Source of the DNA: JABWCE01 sp964617955
GTDB lineage: Bacteria; Bacteroidota; Bacteroidia; NS11-12g; UBA9320
DNA length: 64,000 nucleotides
Reading direction: 5' to 3'
Assembly (NCBI GenBank): GCA_964617955.1
Contig: CAZTXB010000005.1
Location: 1 to 64,000, forward strand
Below, in pieces: positions 25,208 to 32,112 of this stretch. Numbering within the stretch: position 1 is the stretch's first letter; each line of letters begins with the position of its first letter. Made by a program: the position numbers and the translations under genes. The notes under the pieces are model-generated. The model did not search any database. It worked only from the letters and a program-made list of their open reading frames with translations, and had not been told where the DNA came from.

Positions 25208-26065
25208 ATGGGTTCTGTATCGATTGAAGAGGTGAAAATTTTGAATGTAGATGATACGGCATCTCCATTCGAGGCTAAAGAAAAAATTGATTATTTAGCT
25301 GTTGAGGAACCACTTGAAATCAGGTTGATTTATGGCGGGATGGAAGACAGAAAGCGCAAAAGCGTTTCTATCACCATGAGAACCCCGGGCCACGACTTTG
25401 AGCTTGCTCAGGGCTTTTTATTTACCGAAGGGATTATTGACAATTTCGCCGATATACTTAACATTAAGCACCATACCTCGCTTCTAAATCCTGAAAATAT
25501 TGTAGAGGTCGAACTGCATTCCCATGTAAAATTAGACTTAGAAAAACTTGAACGGCATTTCTATACCACATCAAGCTGCGGTGTGTGCGGTAAAGCATCC
25601 ATTGACGCCATCAAAACTACCCGGGAAGAGCATGCCAATATAATGACGGAAAAAATTTCGGTATCGAAGCAAACCCTACTCTCGCTTCCCGATTCCTTGC
25701 GAAAAAATCAAAATATTTTTGAGTCTACCGGAGGCTTGCATGCCTCAGCCTTATTTGACCTCAGTGGAAATCTTATACTGAGCAGAGAGGATGTAGGACG
25801 TCATAACGCACTTGACAAGCTCATAGGAGTGGCAATTGCGCAAAATTTATTACCTTTGAGCAAGTATATTTTGTTGCTGAGTGGCAGGGCAAGCTTTGAA
25901 CTCATCCAAAAATCGGTGATGGCCGGTTTTAAAATAATTGCTGCTGTTGGTGCTCCCTCAAGCCTGGCTGTGAATATGGCCAGGGAGTTTGACATGACCC
26001 TTCTTGGGTTTTTGAGAGGTGCCCGGTTCAATGTGTACTGCGGAGAGCAACGTATAAATTTGTAA
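25208..26065 (+). CDS. fdhD: Formate dehydrogenase accessory sulfurtransferase FdhD
   Basis: Transfers sulfur from a cysteine desulfurase to the Mo-bis-MGD cofactor, which activates formate dehydrogenase. 285 aa. The catalytic CxxC loop is present (TSSCGVCGKASI, C124 and C127). Other family segments are RTPGHDFELAQGFLFTEGI, STGGLHASALF, REDVGRHNALDKLIG and LSGRASFELIQKS. It heads the formate dehydrogenase set: 3 nt to a small conserved gene, then fdhB and fdhA. Confidence 0.96.
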   Translation: MGSVSIEEVKILNVDDTASPFEAKEKIDYLAVEEPLEIRLIYGGMEDRKRKSVSITMRTPGHDFELAQGFLFTEGIIDNFADILNIKHHTSLLNPENIVEVELHSHVKLDLEKLERHFYTTSSCGVCGKASIDAIKTTREEHANIMTEKISVSKQTLLSLPDSLRKNQNIFESTGGLHASALFDLSGNLILSREDVGRHNALDKLIGVAIAQNLLPLSKYILLLSGRASFELIQKSVMAGFKIIAAVGAPSSLAVNMAREFDMTLLGFLRGARFNVYCGEQRINL

Positions 26066-26068
26066 ATT

Positions 26069-26437
26069 TTGAAGTTAAGAATCAAGGGCAATTCCATAAG
26101 GCTGCGTCTCAGCCAATCAGAGGTAATCTCTTTTTCCAAGACAGGCTATCTGGAGGAAAAAACAGATTTTGGCCATGCCTCTTTGTACTATGCCTTAAAA
26201 GCGGAGCCAAGCGAAATTCATTTGAGCGCAAATTTTAGCCATAACAAAGTAACAGTTCTCGTGTCAACTGAATTAGCAAAAAGCTGGGCTAACAGCGATC
26301 GGGTTGGGTTGGAAAATAAACTAGACATAGGCCATGGAAAACAATTATTTTTATTGCTCGAAAAAGATTTTGTTTGCCTTGACAATACATTAGAAGATCA
26401 AAGCGATAACTTTCCCAACCCGAAAGCGGTTTGCTGA
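26069..26437 (+). CDS. Small protein linked to formate dehydrogenase, unknown function
   Basis: 122 aa beginning with a TTG at 26069, three nt after the fdhD stop. The N-terminus LRIKGNSIRLRLSQSEV is highly regular, followed by two-residue-alternating strands (KVTVLVSTELAKSW, GKQLFLLLEKDFVCLD), so a small all-beta fold is likely. It ends with an Asn/Pro-rich tail and a terminal Cys. I recall proteins with this N-terminus next to formate dehydrogenase in Bacteroidota (possibly the DUF7009 family), but I cannot confirm the family name here. Location between fdhD and fdhB suggests a maturation or regulatory role. Confidence 0.75.
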   Translation: MKLRIKGNSIRLRLSQSEVISFSKTGYLEEKTDFGHASLYYALKAEPSEIHLSANFSHNKVTVLVSTELAKSWANSDRVGLENKLDIGHGKQLFLLLEKDFVCLDNTLEDQSDNFPNPKAVC

Positions 26438-26475
26438 GCTCTAGTTTTAATTATATGAAGAGATTTTAAGAGAAG

Positions 26476-28131
26476 ATGTCAAAAAATTTAAGTGAACTTT
26501 CGGGCAGAAAAGGCCTTCAGGAAAACCTCTTTGAAGAGTTGGGAATTGCTGCCAGAGCTACAGGTACTCCTTCGGCCAGGCGCATGGACGAATTGGCAGA
26601 GGCGTTCGTAGTTGGCAAAGCCAATGTTTATGGAGCGGCTACCTTTTACGATTTTCTTCGACCTGAAAACCAGGGGAAGAAAGTTTATATCTGCAATGGG
26701 AGTTCATGCATGACCGCAGGCACACAACCGGCTCTGAAAAATAAATTACTTCAAAATTTTAAGGAATCTGAGATTGGTGAAATGTGCTGCTTGGGTCGCT
26801 GTCATGAAAATTCTTCCTTCTTTTTCGATGGAAAAAACTATTCAGGACATGCCATAGACGCAATAAATGATATCAAGAACCATAAGCGGGTTGTTGAGGA
26901 TAACTATGCAGTAAATCATATAGGAACCAGGGTATTAACAGGTGACGCCCCCGAAATTGATGCATACTACGCCTTACTAAAAGCAGCTCTCGCCAAAGCA
27001 CCCGACGAGTTATTAAATGAATTAAAAATATCCGGCTTAAGAGGCCGAGGCGGCGCGGGATTTCCCATCGCCTTTAAGCTGGACTCCTGCAAAAACACTC
27101 CGGGTGCACAAAAATTTATTGTTTGCAATGCCGATGAAGGGGATCCCGGCGCTTACAGCGACCGCTACCTGCTCGAAAAACAGCCGCACAGTGTGTTGTT
27201 AGGCATGATGATCGCCGGATACATAGCCGGTGCCGATACCGGGGTTATCTATATTCGAGGTGAATACCCCGAAGCCATAGAGATTACTGAGGAAGCCATA
27301 AAAGATTTACGCTCCAAAAACCTCCTTGGCAAATCTATTTTTGACACAGATTTTTCGTATAATTTTAAGGTCATCGCCGCTCAAGGGGCTTACATTTGCG
27401 GAGAAGAAACCGCCTTGCTTTCATCCATTGAAGGACAACGGCCGGAGGTGAGGGTGAGGCCACCCTACCCTGTTCAACAAGGCTTGTTTAATAAACCTAC
27501 AGTCGTTAACAACGTTGAAACCCTGGCCTGCATCCCATACATCATTCAAAACGGAGGGGCTAAATTCGCCTCTATCGGAATTGGAAAATCAACCGGTACC
27601 AAATTGGTATCCCTCGACGGTTTTTTTAAAAGACCCGGAATCTATGAAGTTGATATGGGAACTCCCTTATCCGAAGTATTTAATACACTCGGAGGCGGTT
27701 TCAAATCGAAAATAAAAGCCATGCATATTGGTGGGCCTTTAGGTGGGCTGGTTCCGCTCGATAAGATGAATGAACTTACCGTCGATTTCGAATCATTTTC
27801 ACAAAAAGGATTTTTGTTGGGTCATGCTTCAGTGGTTTGCATCCCTGAGGATTTCCCTATCGTTAAATATCTTGAACATCTTTTTCAGTTCACCGCCCAT
27901 GAAAGTTGTGGCAAATGTTTCCCTTGCCGATTGGGCTCAACGCGTGGAGCTGAACTGTTGAGCAAGGCTCAAACGGGTGAATATAAAATTGACCCTGAAT
28001 TGTTTAACGACCTCATCACTACCATGGAAATAGGGTCACTTTGTGCACTGGGAGGAGGTTTGCCCTTACCCATAAGAAATGCATTGCAGTACTTTGAAAA
28101 GGAGCTTTCCATCTATTTTAATAAAAGTTAA
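26476..28131 (+). CDS. fdhB: NAD-dependent formate dehydrogenase diaphorase subunit, NuoE-NuoF fusion
   Basis: Passes electrons from FdhA to NAD+. 551 aa. The N-terminal NuoE/thioredoxin-like domain (to about 140) carries a [2Fe-2S] site, C73-x4-C78 and C105-x3-C109. The NuoF part holds the FMN/NADH segment GLRGRGGAGFP (about 187-197), NADEGDPGAYSDR, GAYICGEETALLSSIEGQR and the [4Fe-4S] ligands ESCGKCFPCR (C478, C481, C484) plus C523. The fusion resembles the FdsB/HoxF type rather than separate Nuo subunits. It is 3 nt upstream of fdhA, so both are cotranslated in a soluble complex. Confidence 0.93.
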   Translation: MSKNLSELSGRKGLQENLFEELGIAARATGTPSARRMDELAEAFVVGKANVYGAATFYDFLRPENQGKKVYICNGSSCMTAGTQPALKNKLLQNFKESEIGEMCCLGRCHENSSFFFDGKNYSGHAIDAINDIKNHKRVVEDNYAVNHIGTRVLTGDAPEIDAYYALLKAALAKAPDELLNELKISGLRGRGGAGFPIAFKLDSCKNTPGAQKFIVCNADEGDPGAYSDRYLLEKQPHSVLLGMMIAGYIAGADTGVIYIRGEYPEAIEITEEAIKDLRSKNLLGKSIFDTDFSYNFKVIAAQGAYICGEETALLSSIEGQRPEVRVRPPYPVQQGLFNKPTVVNNVETLACIPYIIQNGGAKFASIGIGKSTGTKLVSLDGFFKRPGIYEVDMGTPLSEVFNTLGGGFKSKIKAMHIGGPLGGLVPLDKMNELTVDFESFSQKGFLLGHASVVCIPEDFPIVKYLEHLFQFTAHESCGKCFPCRLGSTRGAELLSKAQTGEYKIDPELFNDLITTMEIGSLCALGGGLPLPIRNALQYFEKELSIYFNKS

Positions 28132-28134
28132 GTT

Positions 28135-30948
28135 ATGGATTTAAAAATTAGCAACAACTCGTCTAATGGCCATGGAGCAAACTCTGATCATTCCAATTCA
28201 GATCGCACTCCTGAAACCAAAGTCAAAAAAGCTTATATCAATAACCAAGCATACGATATAAAAGAAGGGGAAACCATTCTGTCGTTTATGCGTCGTCACC
28301 ATGGGCAAAAATCTGTCCCTACCTTGTGCGATGCCCCTAATCTGGAGCCCTTTGGTTCTTGCCGGGTTTGCTCTGTGGACGTGGCCTTGATAGAGAATGG
28401 TCCGGTAAAAACTCAGGCCTCTTGCCATACTCCCATTATGGTTGATTCTTACATTTACCCCGACTCCGACCGCGTACAAAAGCTGCGCAAAAATATTATT
28501 GAACTTGTGCTCACCGACCACCCTTTGGATTGCCTCACTTGCGAGGTTAACAACAATTGCGAGCTACAGGAAGTAGCGGCAAAAGTTGGCGTGAGAGATG
28601 TTCGGTATCCTGAAGGCAAAAATCATCTGGACAGAAAAAAAGATCTGAGCCACGCCTATATGACATCAGATATGTCGAAATGCATCAATTGTTTCCGGTG
28701 CGTTAGGGCTTGCGATGAAGTGCAGGGCCAATTTGTTCTCAGCATGGCCGGGCGAGGTTTTGATAGCCATATTGTCAAAGGACAGGAAACGACATTCGCC
28801 TTGTCGGATTGTGTGAGTTGCGGGGCATGCGCACAGGCTTGTCCAACTTCGGCAATCAGCGACGTATTTGAGTCAAAATCCATTGTTTTCGACAAAAAAG
28901 AGAGAACGGTGTGTACATATTGCGGCGTGGGCTGTAACCTTGATGTAGCCGTGAGTGCCGGAAAAATAAAGTCTATACAGGCACCTTTCGATGCCGAAGC
29001 CAACTCAGGGCATACTTGCCTTAAGGGCCGATATGCCTTCTCCTTCTACAATCATCCTGAACGCTTGCGCTCTCCAATGATTAAAAGAAATGGGGAATTT
29101 GAAAATGTAAGTTGGGATGAGGCCTATGATTTTATCGCCAACAAACTCACTGAAATAAAAAATACTTACGGTCCCGATTCGATTGGTGGTATCTCATCAG
29201 CGCGCTGCACCAATGAAGAGAACTACATCATGCAAAAGTTCATCAGGGCTGTTATCGGAACCAATAACATTGACAGTTGCGCCCGAGTATGCCACTCTCC
29301 TACGGCTCTGGGCATGCAAAGAACTTTTGGAACCGGTGCGGCCACCAATTCTGTGGTGGATTTAAAGTTCACAGACTGTATGATGGTGATTGGGGCCAAC
29401 CCCACCGACGCACACCCGGTTACAGGAGCCAAAATAAAACAAACGGCCATGAAGGGTAAAACACTTATTGTGATTGACCCGAGGAAGACCGAATTAACCA
29501 AATATGCCAATTTCCATTTGCAATTGAAACCGGGGACCAACGTGGCCTTGCTCAATATGATGCTTCACTATATTGTAAAGGAAAACCTTGAGGACTCTGA
29601 TTTTATAAATAGACGGACCGAGGGCTACGAAGACTTTAAAGCAAGCCTGCTCAAATTAAATATGGACGAGTTGGCAGAGATTACAACGGTCGACAAAAAC
29701 CTGGTAAGAGAGGCAGCCATAGCTTATGCTTCGGCACCAAATGCTATGTCGTTTCATGGTTTGGGGGTTACCGAGCATTCGCAGGGCACTTACACGGTTA
29801 TGCTCATAGCCGATTTGGCCATGATAACCGGTAATATCGGACGAAGAGGAGTTGGAGTAAACCCACTTCGCGGACAAAACAATGTGCAAGGTGCCGCTGA
29901 TATGGGATGCCAGCCTCACCAGGGTGCAGGTTATTTCGATGTCGCTCTTCCCGATAATCACAAAATGTATGAAGATTTTTACCAGGCTAAATTGCCAAAT
30001 TATGCAGGTTTAAAAATCCCACAGATGTATGACGCCATGCTAGCAGGTAAAATGAAAGCCCTTTGGGTTGCAGGTGAAGATATGGCGCAAACTGACCCTA
30101 ATACCCATCATGTGAATGCGGCTTTGGGGAAACTTGATCTGTTTATCGTTCAGGAACTTTTTATGACTGAGACTGCCAAATTAGCCGACGTCATCCTGCC
30201 GGGAGCTTCATTTTTAGAAAAAAGCGGAACTTTTACCAATGGTGAAAGACGCATTCAGAGGGTAAACAAAGTGGTTGAACCTATCGAAGGCTGCAAATCT
30301 GATGGACAAATTATTGCGGATATTATGAATCGCATGGGCTATAAACAGGCCGATTATGACCCAAAAACCCTGTTAGAAGAAATTTCTCAAATCGTACCTT
30401 TTTTCGCAGGCGTTAAATGGGATGAATTGGGCGATAACGGAAAACAGTGGCCTGTTTTACCGGATGGGTCCGATACGGAGATTTTACATCTTGAAACTTT
30501 TAAAAGGGGATTGGGCAAGTTTGTTTACAACGACTGGAAAGAATCGGAGGAGATTGTCCAAAACGGAAAAGTATTCCCCTACATTATAACCACAAACAGA
30601 GAACTTGAACACTATAATTGCGGAGCGATGACCCGTAGAACGCGCAATGTAGATATACTCACCGAAGATGTCTTACTTATCTGTGCTGAAGACGCAGCTA
30701 AAAACTTTATTAAGGACGGCGACATGGTTTGTGTGGAATCAGCAAGAGGAAAGGTCGACATTAAAGCCAAAATTACTGATGAAGTAAAGCTGGGTGTGCT
30801 CTCAAGTACGTTCCATTTCCCGGAAATGATGCTGAACAATATTACCTCCAGTGTGGCCGATACAGAAGCTATGTGCCCCGAATATAAAGTCGTGGCATGC
30901 CGAATCCGAAAAAGTAAAGGCAAATATAAAGAAGCGGTAAATGCCTAA
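28135..30948 (+). CDS. fdhA: Formate dehydrogenase alpha subunit, Mo/W-bis-MGD, cysteine type
   Basis: Oxidises formate to CO2. 937 aa. The NuoG-like N-terminus has a [2Fe-2S] set (C65, C76, C79, C97), a His-ligated [4Fe-4S] site (H129, C133, C136, C142) and two ferredoxin-type clusters (C183-C193 and C226-C236). The catalytic part has its own [4Fe-4S] site (C260, C263, C267, C295). The active residue is C386 (SCARVCHSPTALG), encoded by TGC at 29290, so no selenocysteine. Family segments RGQNNVQGAADMG and NGERRIQRVNK are present. No signal peptide or Tat motif, hence cytosolic. It ends 19 nt before MITE copy 2. Confidence 0.95.
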   Translation: MDLKISNNSSNGHGANSDHSNSDRTPETKVKKAYINNQAYDIKEGETILSFMRRHHGQKSVPTLCDAPNLEPFGSCRVCSVDVALIENGPVKTQASCHTPIMVDSYIYPDSDRVQKLRKNIIELVLTDHPLDCLTCEVNNNCELQEVAAKVGVRDVRYPEGKNHLDRKKDLSHAYMTSDMSKCINCFRCVRACDEVQGQFVLSMAGRGFDSHIVKGQETTFALSDCVSCGACAQACPTSAISDVFESKSIVFDKKERTVCTYCGVGCNLDVAVSAGKIKSIQAPFDAEANSGHTCLKGRYAFSFYNHPERLRSPMIKRNGEFENVSWDEAYDFIANKLTEIKNTYGPDSIGGISSARCTNEENYIMQKFIRAVIGTNNIDSCARVCHSPTALGMQRTFGTGAATNSVVDLKFTDCMMVIGANPTDAHPVTGAKIKQTAMKGKTLIVIDPRKTELTKYANFHLQLKPGTNVALLNMMLHYIVKENLEDSDFINRRTEGYEDFKASLLKLNMDELAEITTVDKNLVREAAIAYASAPNAMSFHGLGVTEHSQGTYTVMLIADLAMITGNIGRRGVGVNPLRGQNNVQGAADMGCQPHQGAGYFDVALPDNHKMYEDFYQAKLPNYAGLKIPQMYDAMLAGKMKALWVAGEDMAQTDPNTHHVNAALGKLDLFIVQELFMTETAKLADVILPGASFLEKSGTFTNGERRIQRVNKVVEPIEGCKSDGQIIADIMNRMGYKQADYDPKTLLEEISQIVPFFAGVKWDELGDNGKQWPVLPDGSDTEILHLETFKRGLGKFVYNDWKESEEIVQNGKVFPYIITTNRELEHYNCGAMTRRTRNVDILTEDVLLICAEDAAKNFIKDGDMVCVESARGKVDIKAKITDEVKLGVLSSTFHFPEMMLNNITSSVADTEAMCPEYKVVACRIRKSKGKYKEAVNA

Positions 30949-30954
30949 AAGGCT

Positions 30955-31208
30955 CAGGCCCTATTTAGGGCCTGCTCAAAAACACGCAAAAACCTGTTGT
31001 TATTATAGTTTGATACATTTTTATTCATATTGATGCAAAGTATTATACCAAATAGCTTAAAATTCCTTGCATCTAAAATTTCAAATCCGCGTTAGTTCAT
31101 TGCACGTCCCTTACTTCGTCGGCTTCGGCTCGAGGTACGGCAAAGTACATCTTCGCCTTGCCTCCTTGTAATGAACGTACACTGAACTTTTTCAGCAGGC
31201 CCTATTTA
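30955..31208. mobile_element. 235-bp MITE-like element, copy 2, with TATTTA duplication
   Basis: The element proper is 30968-31202 (235 bp, same length as copy 1). Ends GGGCCTGCTCAAAAA (one mismatch to copy 1) and TTTTTCAGCAGGCCC are flanked by TATTTA (30962-30967 and 31203-31208). The left flank also carries CAGGCCC (30955-30961), so a 13-bp direct repeat CAGGCCCTATTTA brackets the insertion; the outer CAGGCCC looks like the right end of an earlier element. The right end supplies the TAG stop of the universal stress protein gene. No transposase. Confidence 0.85.
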
Positions 31209-31996
31209 TCCAAGCACAAAACCTCGATATTTTTGTCGTTGGTGAGTATTGGAATAAGGTGTTCGGCGTCCTTTCCATTTCTATTGAGAACAATTAAAGA
31301 TGCAGGCTTTTCGCTCACGAGTTTGATCAATTGCCCTGCCATTGCTGAATTCATTTCCAAATATTGAATGGTATGAGGCATGTTTTCGCTTCTTAATTTT
31401 TTTTCAATGTCCGTCACCATTTCTGATACTTCGTAACCTGTTGAAGGTTCGGTAAACACAAAATGAAGCTTGGCGTTGTACAAGTTGGCCAACTCAAGGG
31501 TGAGTGGATGTAAGGCCCGGGTTGGAAATTCATCGAGATATACAAATATGTCCTGATAATCAATGATATCTGTTTGCTTTTGTACTACCCAGGTCGGTTT
31601 ATGTGCATTGTTAATGGTTTTGGCTAAAAAACTCCCAATCAAATGTTGAACACCATGTATGCCATGAGTGCCTATATACAAAATATCAGAATCGGTTTCA
31701 TCCAGCACTTCCGAAATTCGTTCGTAAAGATTGCCATCTTTTGTTAAATAGTTCGCTTTTAGCTGATGTTGTGATTCGATCTCGTTAACTGATTCCTGTA
31801 GTTGTCGTTTTATATCGCGACTTAAAAAATTAGTCGCTATCATCTGTCTGGCATATTCATCTACATCGGCCAATTCAAAAATATGAAGCAAAATAATTTC
31901 AGAATTGGTTTTTTTCGCCAACTCAACGGCACATAAGGTGGCCTTGTGAGAGGCATCCGACAAATCGGTTGCAACTAAAAGTCGTTTACTTTTCAT
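31202..31996 (-). CDS. Universal stress protein, two tandem UspA domains
   Basis: 264 aa, cytosolic. First Usp domain (1-140): RLLVATDLSDASHKA, then the nucleotide-loop segment YIGTHGIHGVQHLIGSFLAKTI (G-x2-G-x(9)-G/S pattern). The second domain (150-264) is degenerate and lacks a clear ATP loop (LIVLNRNGKDAEHL). The stop TAG (31204-31202) is the first TAG of the adjacent MITE end, so the insertion either trimmed or set the C-terminus; the ending CLDK still looks natural. The promoter element sits 4 nt from the ATG. Confidence 0.88.
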   Translation of the reverse strand: MKSKRLLVATDLSDASHKATLCAVELAKKTNSEIILLHIFELADVDEYARQMIATNFLSRDIKRQLQESVNEIESQHQLKANYLTKDGNLYERISEVLDETDSDILYIGTHGIHGVQHLIGSFLAKTINNAHKPTWVVQKQTDIIDYQDIFVYLDEFPTRALHPLTLELANLYNAKLHFVFTEPSTGYEVSEMVTDIEKKLRSENMPHTIQYLEMNSAMAGQLIKLVSEKPASLIVLNRNGKDAEHLIPILTNDKNIEVLCLDK

Positions 31997-32000
31997 AATT

Positions 32001-32008
32001 CAAAGATA
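32001..32008 (-). promoter_or_regulatory. Promoter -7 element for the universal stress protein gene, 4 nt from the ATG
   Basis: The minus strand reads TATCTTTG, fitting TAnnTTTG, and ends 4 nt upstream of the ATG at 31996, predicting a leaderless mRNA. Confidence 0.55.
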
Positions 32009-32065
32009 AGATTTAAAACCATGATTTTTAAAATTGCGATCCTGTTCAATCCAATATTTGTCATA

Positions 32066-32103
32066 AAAAAAGAGGGGCGCCTAGCATGGGCACCCCTCTT
32101 TTT
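32066..32103 (-). terminator. Rho-independent terminator of the PorE-like gene
   Basis: AAAGAGGGG and CCCCTCTTT arms pair with one internal mismatch and a GCC/GGC apical stem. On the minus strand a run of T follows, directly after the gene ending at 32113. Confidence 0.85.
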
Positions 32104-32112
32104 GACTGCATA

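Noticed and set aside
29290..29292. Selenocysteine formate dehydrogenase
   Set aside because: The active-site codon is TGC (Cys), not TGA, and no SECIS-like hairpin was needed.
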